Shown here piece by piece: positions 1-6,259 of a stretch of DNA of 6,755 nt. The stretch lies in NCBI GenBank assembly GCA_002421475.1, contig DIJW01000077.1, positions 1 through 6,755 of the forward strand, written 5' to 3'. Below the pieces are notes generated by a model. The model was not told the origin of the DNA. It did no database searches and saw only the letters and a program-made list of their open reading frames with translations. Position 1 is the first letter of the stretch. Every line of letters starts with the position of its first letter. The position numbers and the translations under genes are program-made. This DNA is from Thiomicrospira sp. UBA5634 (GTDB lineage Bacteria; Pseudomonadota; Gammaproteobacteria; Thiomicrospirales; Thiomicrospiraceae).

Positions 1-63
1 CTGAATACGCTTACCCCAGAACAACTTGCCCTGTTTATTGGCAATAATAATGCCGACGTTTAA
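1..63 (+). CDS. 3' end of an unrecognised gene
   Basis: The first 20 codons of the window read open in frame 1 and end in TAA at 61-63, giving a C-terminus that finishes GNNNADV. The fragment ([11 protein letters not shown] followed by an Asn-rich end) looks like a plausible protein tail, but it is too short to assign to a family. Frame 3 is also open for the first 44 bases, so the reading frame is likely rather than certain. No clear intrinsic terminator follows it; the 208 bp up to the next gene hold no ORF I would call, only a weak promoter-like stretch around 212-238 and a 5-bp inverted repeat at 205-215. Confidence 0.4.
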   Translation: MNTLTPEQLALFIGNNNADV

Positions 64-271
64 GCGATAACCATCCTGATCAATCACAAAAATACCCTAT
101 AACACTTAATTCAACGCAAATGCGCTCTGTTCAATAATCGCTAATAATGCCGAAAAAGCCGTACCTTTTCAATCAAAACCCATTTATTTTTTACTCAAGC
201 GTGCACAACGGTTGTTGAATAGGTTTGATTCGTATAGCATTCGCTTAATTTTAGGCGCTAAGGAAGCAAGC

Positions 272-928
272 ATGAGTTTAGCTATTTTTGATCTCGACAA
301 CACCCTGATTGGTGGCGACAGTGATTATTTATGGGGTGAGTTTTTAGTTAACAACCAACTGATTGATGCGGATCATTACCGCCGTGAAAACGAACGATTT
401 TACGAACAATACAAAGATGGCAGCTTAGATATTTATGAATATCAGGCGTTTTCCTTAAAACCGTTAAGTCAGCATTCGTTTAATCAACTGTTAGCTTGGC
501 ATGAAGAGTTTATGCGCCAAATGATTGAGCCAATTTTGCTGCCCAAAGCACACGCGTTGATTAGCGCGCATAAAGAACAAGGTCATCGTCCACTCATTAT
601 TACGGCCACCAACAGCTTTATCACTCGCCCGATTGGTGAAAAATTGGGGATTAATGAGTTAATTGGTACCGATCCAGAAATAGAAAATGGCCGCTTTACC
701 GGACGCGTTGCCGGCATACCGTCCTTTCAAGGCGGTAAAGTAACGCGTTTGCACGATTGGTTAAAACAACATAATGAGAGTTTAGAAGATAGTTATTTTT
801 ATTCCGATTCCCACAATGATTTGCCATTGCTTGAATTGGTCACTCACCCGGTGGCAGTGGATGCTGATCCGCGTTTAACGGCCGTCGCGATGGAGAAAGG
901 TTGGAAGCAGATAAGTTTGCGTGATTAA
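272..928 (+). CDS. HAD-IB family phosphatase (SerB-like)
   Basis: A 218-residue cytosolic phosphohydrolase of the haloacid dehalogenase superfamily, subclass IB. All four HAD motifs are visible: motif I DLDNTL at residues 7-12 (nucleophile Asp7, acid/base Asp9), motif II around IITATN at 109-114, the motif III lysine in GGKVTRL at 154-160, and motif IV YSDSHNDLPLLE at 177-188. The helical cap lies between motifs I and II (about residues 15-85). This is the usual size for the SerB-like hypothetical group of HAD-IB enzymes, whose members hydrolyse small phosphomonoesters such as phosphoserine or histidinol phosphate; the substrate cannot be told from sequence. I chose the ATG at 272 because AGGA at 261-264 sits 7 nt upstream and motif I then falls at the normal N-terminal position. 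The frame stays open upstream to a TTG at 212, but those 20 residues precede the fold. It converges on fldA. Confidence 0.88.
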   Translation: MSLAIFDLDNTLIGGDSDYLWGEFLVNNQLIDADHYRRENERFYEQYKDGSLDIYEYQAFSLKPLSQHSFNQLLAWHEEFMRQMIEPILLPKAHALISAHKEQGHRPLIITATNSFITRPIGEKLGINELIGTDPEIENGRFTGRVAGIPSFQGGKVTRLHDWLKQHNESLEDSYFYSDSHNDLPLLELVTHPVAVDADPRLTAVAMEKGWKQISLRD

Positions 929-956
929 CGCTAATGATAGAACTGATGACATAACA

Positions 957-968
957 ACCAGGCCTGGT
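957..968. repeat. Palindrome ACCAGGCCTGGT, exact copy 1
   Basis: Perfect 12-bp palindrome in the left arm of the 952-993 hairpin. It contains two overlapping-family CCWGG sites (CCAGG and CCTGG) flanking a central GGCC. It is one of three exact copies in the window. Confidence 0.8.
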
Positions 969-976
969 GTTTCACC

Positions 977-988
977 ACCAGGCCTGGT
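977..988. repeat. Palindrome ACCAGGCCTGGT, exact copy 2
   Basis: Second exact copy, in the right arm of the same hairpin. Its centre is 20 bp from that of copy 1, about two helical turns. Confidence 0.8.
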
Positions 989-1013
989 TGTTAGTTAGTA
1001 AGAGTAAAAAAGA

Positions 1014-1529
1014 TTAAATCCCCATCTCTTCTTTAATTTGCGCCACCCACTCGGTGACACGTTTATCAGTCAGCTCAGGCTGTTGATCTTCATCAATCGC
1101 TAAACCCACAAAAAACTCACCGTCTTCTGTTGCCGCTTTTGATTCATCATACTGATAACCGGCTGTTGGCCAATAACCGGCAGGCGTTCCACCGTTTTCC
1201 AACACCACATCATGCATCATGCCGACGGCATCAATAAAATATTCAGAATAATCTGCCTGATCACCTAAACCGAAACAAGCTACGGTTTTACCCGTAAAAT
1301 CAATCGAGCGAAACTCTTCCCAAAAATCATCCCAACTGCTCTGACGTTCGCCGTAATACCAAGTCGGCTGCCCAAGCACAAGATAATTATATTTATCAAA
1401 ATCAGACTTTCTCGCTGAGGCAACATCATAAACATCAACGCGATCGGCACCTAATTTTTGCTTGATCATATCTGCAACACGTTCGGTATTACCGGTATCT
1501 GTTCCGTAAAACAAGCCTATTTTTTCCAT
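1014..1529 (-). CDS. fldA: Long-chain flavodoxin
   Basis: A 171-residue FMN-binding electron carrier of the cytosol that shuttles low-potential electrons between reductases and oxidoreductases, often standing in for ferredoxin. The FMN-phosphate loop is TDTGNT at residues 10-15. The 50s loop carries W57-Y58-Y59 (GQPTWYYGE), and the 90s loop GLGDQADYSEYF (87-98) supplies Y94, the expected isoalloxazine-stacking tyrosine. The segment from about 118 to 145 (AGYWPTAGYQY onward) is the insertion that marks long-chain flavodoxins, and the length fits that class. The ATG has a good ribosome site, AAGGAA (1540 down to 1535), about 6 nt upstream. The leader contains a perfect 10-bp palindrome TAAGCGCTTA (1547-1556) and a weak sigma70-like pair, TTGTCT (1607-1602) and TTTTAT (1584-1579), 17 bp apart. 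No obvious Fur box was seen. It appears monocistronic. Confidence 0.93.
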   Translation of the reverse strand: MEKIGLFYGTDTGNTERVADMIKQKLGADRVDVYDVASARKSDFDKYNYLVLGQPTWYYGERQSSWDDFWEEFRSIDFTGKTVACFGLGDQADYSEYFIDAVGMMHDVVLENGGTPAGYWPTAGYQYDESKAATEDGEFFVGLAIDEDQQPELTDKRVTEWVAQIKEEMGI

Positions 1530-1657
1530 GTGCTTTCCTTTTAAACTAAGCGCTTAACTACTTTGAAGGCGCTAGACGATAAAAAACGATTTAAAAAAGT
1601 GAGACAATAATATCACAGCCAAACGATTAACCTAATTGACGAATTTTATAGACTGTT

Positions 1658-1864
1658 ATGAATAATATTGATTGCTTCCGTTGCCGACACTTTTATATTA
1701 CCTGGGAGGCGAATAAACCTCGGGGGTGTAAAGCATTTGGTTTTAAAACAGTTCAAATGCCCAGCCAAGTGGTATATGAAACCTCTGGCGCGCCTTGCCT
1801 TAAGTTTCTGCCAAAACCACAACCCGAAGCTGACGGCAAACCCAAAAAGGGCTGGATGGCTTAA
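1658..1864 (+). CDS. Small four-cysteine conserved protein
   Basis: A 68-residue protein with a CxxC near the N-terminus (Cys6, Cys9) and two further cysteines (Cys24, Cys47), within the pattern CFRCRHFYITWE, then GCKAFGFKT, then MPSQVV and SGAPC. I recognise this as a small proteobacterial family; database entries sometimes carry an unsupported uracil-DNA glycosylase label, and no glycosylase domain is present. The four cysteines suggest a zinc- or metal-binding knuckle, which is inference. The C-terminal 18 residues are Lys/Pro-rich. The ATG at 1658 lacks a strong Shine-Dalgarno sequence. The gene is divergent from fldA across 128 bp and convergent with ampD, the two stops being separated by 7 bp. 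The +1-frame and antisense ORFs over the same stretch lack any conserved pattern, and this frame is the one I believe. Confidence 0.75.
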   Translation: MNNIDCFRCRHFYITWEANKPRGCKAFGFKTVQMPSQVVYETSGAPCLKFLPKPQPEADGKPKKGWMA

Positions 1865-1871
1865 ACTTTCA

Positions 1872-2429
1872 TCAGACAAACGCTGTTAACAATCGGTTTA
1901 ATGCCTGCCAACTAAACAACGGCCCGGGATCTGTTTTTCGCCCCGGCGCAATCTCACTATGCCCTACTACCGGCGCGTTTGCTAAACTCGGATAAGCCTG
2001 CCGCAAAGCCAAAATGGCCTGTGCGAGAACTTCATATTGCACCGCGGTATAACAGATATCATCCGCGCCTTCGAGCTCAATCCCTATCGAAAAATCATTA
2101 CAGCGTTCACGCCCATGAAAACAGGATTTTCCGGCATGCCAGGCACGTTGGTTAAAATCGACAAATTGCACAATCTCGCCGCCACGCCGAATAAACAAAT
2201 GCGCCGACACCTCTAAACCGACTAATCCTTGATAATAACTGTCTTCGCGAATATTCAGTCTATTGGTAAATAAATCCTCCACCCCACGGCCACCAAACTC
2301 GTTCGGCGGCAAACTAATGCCATGCACTACAATTAATTCAGGCACTAGGCCTGGTGGTCGAGCGTCAAAGTTTGGACTGCTCAGCCAACGTGCCTGTTCT
2401 AACCGACCGGTTTGTGCGTTTACCTTCAT
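1872..2429 (-). CDS. ampD: 1,6-anhydro-N-acetylmuramyl-L-alanine amidase
   Basis: A cytosolic zinc amidase (Amidase_2 fold, 185 residues) that cuts the bond between anhydro-MurNAc and L-alanine in recycled muropeptides; loss of AmpD in enterobacteria derepresses AmpC beta-lactamase. Visible residues match the characterised enzyme: zinc ligands His36 (IVVHGISLPP), His157 (VVGHSEIAPGRKTDPG) and Asp167, catalytic Glu118 (SIGIELEG) and Lys165. The WHAGKS and GRERCNDFSIGIELEG motifs are typical. There is no signal peptide, consistent with the cytosolic recycling enzyme rather than a periplasmic AmiD type. I start at 2429, where AAAGGA lies 5 nt upstream; the frame extends 10 codons further to 2459 without support. 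It is divergent from nadC, a common gammaproteobacterial arrangement, but no ampE follows it: the small Cys protein gene faces its 3' end instead. It carries a one-mismatch copy of the window's palindrome. Confidence 0.94.
   Translation of the reverse strand: MKVNAQTGRLEQARWLSSPNFDARPPGLVPELIVVHGISLPPNEFGGRGVEDLFTNRLNIREDSYYQGLVGLEVSAHLFIRRGGEIVQFVDFNQRAWHAGKSCFHGRERCNDFSIGIELEGADDICYTAVQYEVLAQAILALRQAYPSLANAPVVGHSEIAPGRKTDPGPLFSWQALNRLLTAFV
2344..2355. repeat. Palindrome copy, one mismatch (ACTAGGCCTGGT)
   Basis: Differs from ACCAGGCCTGGT at the third base. It lies inside ampD, where the antisense reading CCA GGC CTA GTG encodes Pro-Gly-Leu-Val (residues 26-29). Confidence 0.5.
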
Positions 2430-2482
2430 GATTATCCTTTTGACATTAGCCCAAACCAACTCAGCTCAAGCCAGAACCCAGC

Positions 2483-2502
2483 GCAAATAGTGTATAATTT
2501 GC
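2483..2502 (+). promoter_or_regulatory. Candidate nadC -10 box within an inverted repeat
   Basis: A perfect TATAAT lies at 2493-2498, 32 bp before the nadC ATG, giving a predicted start near 2505 and a leader of about 26 nt. No good -35 lies 16-18 bp upstream. The -10 is embedded in an inverted repeat, GCAAAT (2483-2488) and ATTTGC (2497-2502), with an 8-nt spacer, which could be an operator that controls promoter access. No known NAD regulator site (NrtR, NadQ or NiaR type) was recognised with confidence. Confidence 0.4.
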
Positions 2503-2530
2503 AACAATTTTGACTATTCTAAAGCAAACT

Positions 2531-3361
2531 ATGCCGTCTTTTTTTAGCGATTTAACTGCCAATATTCAATTTGCACTGCACGAAGATGTCGGCAGCGGTG
2601 ATTTAACCGCTAATTTAATCCCCTCGGATGCACAAGCTCATGCGCGTGTGATTAGTCGAGAAGCCGCCATTATCTGTGGCCGACCTTGGTTTGATGGCGT
2701 GTTTAATGCGCTTGATCCAAATCTCATTATTAAATGGCATTGTGAAGAAGGCCAACAGGTTGCGGCAGATCAGTTGTTATGCGAAATTTCCGGCAATGCG
2801 CGTGCGATTTTGACCGGCGAACGCAGTGCCCTTAATTTTTTACAGACCTTGTCAGCGACGGCCACCGCCACCGCCACTTATGTTAAGCAACTTCAAGGCA
2901 CAAAAACTCAATTATTAGATACACGCAAGACCCTGCCAGGCCTGCGTTTAGCGCAAAAATATGCCGTTAAATGTGGCGGCGGCACCAACCACCGTTTTGG
3001 TTTGTATGACGCAATTTTGATTAAAGAAAATCACATTATGGCAGCCGGCAGCATCGAGGCGGCAGTGACAGAAGCCAAAAAACATGGTGTGCTGGTGGAA
3101 GTTGAAACCGAAAATTTAATCGAACTGCAACAAGCGTTAGATGCCGGTGCGGATATTATTATGCTCGACAACTTTAGTATCAAAGACATAGAAGCTGCAG
3201 TTCAACTTACACAAGGCCGCGCCAAACTTGAAGTATCCGGTAATGTTGAATGTCAGCACTTGCCGCGTTTGGCGCAAACCGGCGTTGACTTTATTTCAAC
3301 CGGCGCGATTACCAAACATATCCAAGCGATTGATTTATCAATGCGTTTTAGCCTAATGTGA
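2531..3361 (+). CDS. nadC: Nicotinate-nucleotide pyrophosphorylase (carboxylating)
   Basis: Quinolinate phosphoribosyltransferase: it converts quinolinate and PRPP to nicotinate mononucleotide, CO2 and PPi in de novo NAD synthesis in the cytosol. The 276 residues match the family length. Conserved blocks in order: HEDVGSGDLT (17-26), GERSALNFLQ (96-105), DTRKTLPGLR (130-139), KCGGGTNHRFGLYDA (147-161), IKENHI (164-169), VEVET (189-193), IMLDNF (210-215) and EVSGNV (234-239), which supply the arginine, lysine and histidine substrate-binding set and the acidic pair of the barrel active site. Downstream, GVDFISTGAITKH (251-263) is also typical. I chose ATG 2531; an in-frame TTG at 2510 would add seven residues and has no ribosome site. 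The Shine-Dalgarno at 2531 is itself weak (AAAG). Alternating Thr-Ala codons at 110-116 (repeated GCCACC) are a small local repeat. nadA and nadB are not in the window. Confidence 0.96.
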   Translation: MPSFFSDLTANIQFALHEDVGSGDLTANLIPSDAQAHARVISREAAIICGRPWFDGVFNALDPNLIIKWHCEEGQQVAADQLLCEISGNARAILTGERSALNFLQTLSATATATATYVKQLQGTKTQLLDTRKTLPGLRLAQKYAVKCGGGTNHRFGLYDAILIKENHIMAAGSIEAAVTEAKKHGVLVEVETENLIELQQALDAGADIIMLDNFSIKDIEAAVQLTQGRAKLEVSGNVECQHLPRLAQTGVDFISTGAITKHIQAIDLSMRFSLM

Positions 3362-3456
3362 ATTATAAAATAGACTCTATATTTCTAACTCAACCAAGAC
3401 ATATTAACCAAGCCTACGCTTAATTTAACCTACCATACAAAGAGCCTCGTTTTTAC

Positions 3457-5451
3457 ATGGATGCGATTCAAGAACACATTTTACTCTCGGTTGTTTTATT
3501 GCTCGGTTTAGCGGTTTTAACCGTTTCATTCGCGCGCCGACTGCATTTTCCGCCTATTTTAAGTTATATCATCGTCGGCATTATCGTTGGTCCCGGCGGT
3601 TTCAGCTTGATTCAAGAAGAAGAAAATATTCACCTGCTGGCCGAACTGGGCATTGTATTTTTATTGTTTTCTATCGGCTTAGAGTTTTCATTAGCGCAGA
3701 TGTATGCGATGCGCAACTTGGTATTCGGTTTAGGCAGTTTGCAAGTATTTATCACCGGCGCTGTGATATTTTTGATTGGCCATTTATTTGGCCTCGACAC
3801 TAATACAAATATCGTGATTGCCAGTGCGTTTGCACTCTCTTCCACCGCCATCGTCATAAAACAACTGACCGAACAAGGCGAAATCCAATCACGTCATGGT
3901 CGCAGCTCAGTCGGGGTGTTAATTTTTCAAGACATCATGGCCATTCCGCTGCTGATTTTAATTCCGGCATTAGCCTTAACGCAGGGTGACAGCTCTTTAT
4001 CCAGCGCACTTGGTATCTCTTTCCTCAAAGGTTTGTTGGTTGTGGTGTTTATGTTTTTACTCGGCCGTTATGTTTTACGCCCGTTATTCCATGAAGTCGC
4101 TTCCGCCAAATCAACCGAACTGTTTATGCTAACCGTATTGTTGGTTGCGTTAGGCTCAGCGGCATTTACCGAAGAAATCGGTTTATCACTTACTTTAGGC
4201 GCCTTTTTAGCAGGCATGATGCTCGGCGAAACCGAATATCGCCACCAAATTGAATCCGACATTCGCCCTTTCCAAGACGTACTACTCGGCCTGTTTTTTA
4301 TCACCGTCGGTATGATGATCGCGCCGTTATTAATCCTTGAAAACTTTGTCACCGTGATGTTAATTACCCTAGCGATTATTGTGATCAAAGGCGCTGTTAT
4401 TTATGGATTGGTAAGATTTGTCTTTAAAAAAGGTGACGGCGTTGCTGTGCGAACCGCAGTAAGTTTAGCCCAAGTAGGCGAGTTCGGTTTGGTGTTAATG
4501 ACGCTGGCGTTTAACTACAACCTGCTACCGACTGAAACCGGACAAATCCTGCTGTCGGCTGCAGTTCTCAGTATGATGGCCGCGCCGATTCTGGTCAAAC
4601 TCAACGGCAAAATTGCGCTTAAATTAAGCGGTTCGGGTTATACCGCTGAACGTAAACAAATGGAAAATGTCATTGAACAAGATACTGAGTTTTTAACCAA
4701 TCACGTTATTTTGTGCGGGTTCGGCCGTACCGGGCAAACCACTTCGCGTTTCTTACGTAAAGCCAACTACCCTTATGTGGCGTTAGACTTGGATATCGCG
4801 CGTATTAAAGAAGCCCAGTTGGCGGGTGAACAAGTTTATTACGGGGATGCGGCTAAAGCCGATATTTTGCATGCTTGTAAAATCGACAAAGCTAAAATTA
4901 TCATCATCACTTATCACGACCACCATATTGCACTCAAAACCCTGCGCTCAATTCGTCAGTTTAACAAAGACATACCTATACTCATCCGCACACAAGATGA
5001 CGCTTATTTGCAAGAATTTTTAGATGCCGGCGCCACCGAAGTTATTCCGGATATTTTCGAATCCAGCATTATGTTGGCCTCACACGTATTATTAATGCTC
5101 GGACACCCGCCTAGCCAAGTGCTGAAAGAAACACGCCAAGCACGTGAAGACCGCTATGGATTATTAGCCAGCTTTTACCCAGGCGAAACCGATATTAAAT
5201 CCGGTGCGCAAACCCACGGTGGCGTTATTCATGCCGTTTCGTTAGACGAACAAGCCTATGCGATTGGTAAACGTTTAAAAGAGCTGCCGTTCGCAGAACA
5301 CCAAGTGCATGTTGATGCAGTAAAACGTGGCTCTGTGCGCGGCGACAACCCGGACGAAAACACCCGTTTACGCGCTGAAGATACCGTGATTATCTCCGGC
5401 TCGGCAGAAGCAATTGAAAAAATGAACAGTATTTTAAAACAGGGTTATTAA
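3457..5451 (+). CDS. CPA2 cation:proton antiporter with RCK domains (KefB/KefC type)
   Basis: A 664-residue inner-membrane protein of the monovalent cation:proton antiporter-2 family. The N-terminal transport domain (about 1-390) has roughly a dozen hydrophobic segments and family signatures: PPILSYIIVGIIVGPGG (32-48), a FALSSTAIVIKQL stretch (125-137), FQDI at 157-160 with the expected transport-site Asp159, LGAFLAGMMLGETEYRHQIE (247-266) and FFITVGMMI (280-288). A Rossmann RCK_N/TrkA-N domain follows (about 414-530), with nucleotide loop GFGRTG (421-426) and Asp444 closing the second strand; an RCK_C/TrkA-C domain occupies about 580-655. It probably exchanges K+ (or Na+) for H+ under control of a nucleotide ligand; ion choice and glutathione gating cannot be read from sequence. 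It is slightly longer than E. coli KefC (620), and no kefF or kefG ancillary gene is adjacent. ATG 3457 has only a distant AAAGAG (3437-3442 region). The 95-bp gap after nadC holds AT-rich -10-like sequence and no clear terminator. Confidence 0.9.
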   Translation: MDAIQEHILLSVVLLLGLAVLTVSFARRLHFPPILSYIIVGIIVGPGGFSLIQEEENIHLLAELGIVFLLFSIGLEFSLAQMYAMRNLVFGLGSLQVFITGAVIFLIGHLFGLDTNTNIVIASAFALSSTAIVIKQLTEQGEIQSRHGRSSVGVLIFQDIMAIPLLILIPALALTQGDSSLSSALGISFLKGLLVVVFMFLLGRYVLRPLFHEVASAKSTELFMLTVLLVALGSAAFTEEIGLSLTLGAFLAGMMLGETEYRHQIESDIRPFQDVLLGLFFITVGMMIAPLLILENFVTVMLITLAIIVIKGAVIYGLVRFVFKKGDGVAVRTAVSLAQVGEFGLVLMTLAFNYNLLPTETGQILLSAAVLSMMAAPILVKLNGKIALKLSGSGYTAERKQMENVIEQDTEFLTNHVILCGFGRTGQTTSRFLRKANYPYVALDLDIARIKEAQLAGEQVYYGDAAKADILHACKIDKAKIIIITYHDHHIALKTLRSIRQFNKDIPILIRTQDDAYLQEFLDAGATEVIPDIFESSIMLASHVLLMLGHPPSQVLKETRQAREDRYGLLASFYPGETDIKSGAQTHGGVIHAVSLDEQAYAIGKRLKELPFAEHQVHVDAVKRGSVRGDNPDENTRLRAEDTVIISGSAEAIEKMNSILKQGY

Positions 5452-5452
5452 A

Positions 5453-5480
5453 ATTGACGCCACCAGGCCTGCTGGTCAAT
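5453..5480. terminator. Imperfect hairpin in the kefB/C-like to pgeF convergent gap
   Basis: Outer arms ATTGAC (5453-5458) and GTCAAT (5475-5480) are perfectly complementary; the inner part pairs CACCAGG with CCTGCTG with one mismatch and a 2-nt bulge. It begins 2 bp after the antiporter stop and lies in the 58-bp gap between convergent genes. Downstream is GTTGTTAAT rather than a U run, so it is a weak terminator candidate. GTTGTTAAT itself is repeated (5481-5489 and 5495-5503). Confidence 0.35.
5462..5473. repeat. Palindrome copy, one mismatch (ACCAGGCCTGCT)
   Basis: Differs from ACCAGGCCTGGT at base 11. It forms the core of the hairpin at 5453-5480, so both convergent gaps with hairpins carry the motif. 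Confidence 0.5.
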
Positions 5481-5509
5481 GTTGTTAATAATAGGTTGTT
5501 AATGCGCTG

Positions 5510-6259
5510 TTAAGTCTGCAACCAAATTAAGCTCGCCATGCGGCCGGTTTGGCCGTCGCGACGGTAAGAGTAAAAACGTTCGCCATCAGCGTACGAACAC
5601 AAGCCTGATTGGCTAACGTTTTCAATACCTTGCAAACGTAAAATCTGCTCGGCCATTGCGGCTAAGTCTGCTAGCCATTTGTCGCCATGCGGCTGAAAAT
5701 AACCTACAAACGCGGGATATTTCTCCACAAACGCCTGCCTGACTTCCTCACCCACTTCAAAAAACTTGGCTGAAATCGCCGGGCCAATCCAAGCTTGCCA
5801 GCTCTCGCTACCAAGCCTGGTGACACATTGCGCCAGACTGTTTTCAATAATGCCATCAACTAAACCTCGCCAGCCGGCATGAATCGCACAAATACGTTTA
5901 CCATTTGTTAATAAAATCGGCAAACAATCGGCGGTCATTACGGCGAGCACCAGGCCTGGTTTATCCGTCCACAAAGCATCGGCAACAAGTGTTTGTTCGG
6001 GAACCTTATCAACATACAAACAATCCGTAGTATGACGTTGATCTAACCAGACAATGTTTGATTGATGAATGGTTTGCGTGAGGATTTGTCGATTTTGAAC
6101 TACCGCTTGCGGGTCGTCTTGAACATGATAGGCGAGATTAAGTGAATCGTAAGGTGGCAGACTGACGCCGCCTTGGCGGCTTGTGGTAAATGCTTGAACC
6201 GAATCAACCTGCTGCCAATTCGGTTTAATGGTCACTAACTCAGTAGTCGGGGATGTCAT
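5510..6259 (-). CDS. pgeF: Peptidoglycan editing factor / laccase-domain protein (YfiH)
   Basis: A 249-residue cytosolic member of the PgeF/YfiH (DUF152, formerly Cu-oxidase_4) family. In E. coli it keeps peptidoglycan composition correct by removing misincorporated L-Ser precursors; homologues also show purine nucleoside activity. Signatures: TTSRQGGVSLPPYDSLNLA (25-43), metal/active-site His76 (LDQRHT), Cys112 (TADCLPIL) and His127 (IHAGWRG), GPAIS (159-163), CSYADGERFYSYRRDG (221-236). Two adjacent ATGs (6262 and 6259) are possible starts; either overlaps the rluD stop by about 20 nt, suggesting translational coupling in an rluD-pgeF operon as in E. coli. A GTG at 6235 would avoid the overlap but has no ribosome site. 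The frame runs open to 6352, but that extension is only the shadow of the rluD tail. Two palindrome copies, one exact, lie inside the gene. Confidence 0.92.
   Translation of the reverse strand: MTSPTTELVTIKPNWQQVDSVQAFTTSRQGGVSLPPYDSLNLAYHVQDDPQAVVQNRQILTQTIHQSNIVWLDQRHTTDCLYVDKVPEQTLVADALWTDKPGLVLAVMTADCLPILLTNGKRICAIHAGWRGLVDGIIENSLAQCVTRLGSESWQAWIGPAISAKFFEVGEEVRQAFVEKYPAFVGYFQPHGDKWLADLAAMAEQILRLQGIENVSQSGLCSYADGERFYSYRRDGQTGRMASLIWLQT
5810..5821. repeat. Palindrome copy, one mismatch (ACCAAGCCTGGT)
   Basis: Differs from ACCAGGCCTGGT at base 5. It lies within pgeF and encodes Thr-Arg-Leu-Gly (residues 147-150), a different reading frame from the other genic copies. Confidence 0.45.
5949..5960. 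repeat. Palindrome ACCAGGCCTGGT, exact copy 3
   Basis: Exact 12-bp copy inside pgeF. Antisense codons CCA GGC CTG GTG encode Pro-Gly-Leu-Val (residues 101-104), the same reading as the ampD copy. Confidence 0.75.

Larger units (their letters stand above)
952..993. terminator. 18-bp perfect stem-loop between convergent genes
   Basis: Arms 952-969 and 976-993 are perfectly complementary (18 bp) around a 6-nt loop (970-975). The hairpin begins 24 bp after the HAD gene stop and ends 20 bp after the fldA stop, so it is well placed as a bidirectional terminator. No uridine run follows the stem on either strand, so classic intrinsic termination is not clearly supported; an RNA-stabilising 3' structure is an alternative. 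Each arm contains a complete copy of the 12-bp palindrome ACCAGGCCTGGT, so each arm can also fold on itself, giving a cruciform-prone site. Confidence 0.6.

Noticed and set aside
212..271. Upstream 20-codon extension of the HAD phosphatase from a TTG
   Set aside because: The extension precedes the first beta strand, is not family-like, and the ATG at 272 has a well-spaced AGGA.
1646..1889. Alternative ORFs in other frames over the small Cys gene
   Set aside because: They lack conserved motifs; the + frame at 1658 carries the patterned cysteine family.
2440..2445. Perfect TTGACA as a nadC -35 box
   Set aside because: No -10-like hexamer lies 16-18 bp downstream, and it is 47 bp from the TATAAT at 2493. 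It overlaps the ampD ribosome-site region.
2859..2880. GCCACC tandem repeat in nadC as a phase-variable tract
   Set aside because: The unit is 6 bp (in frame), imperfect and short; Ala/Thr alternation here is normal for NadC proteins.
4068..4388. Antisense ORFs within the antiporter gene
   Set aside because: They are shadows of a strongly conserved membrane-protein frame, with no motif of their own.
5553..5564. 12-bp palindrome CCGTCGCGACGG in pgeF
   Set aside because: It encodes the conserved SYRRDG motif and occurs once, so protein constraint explains it.
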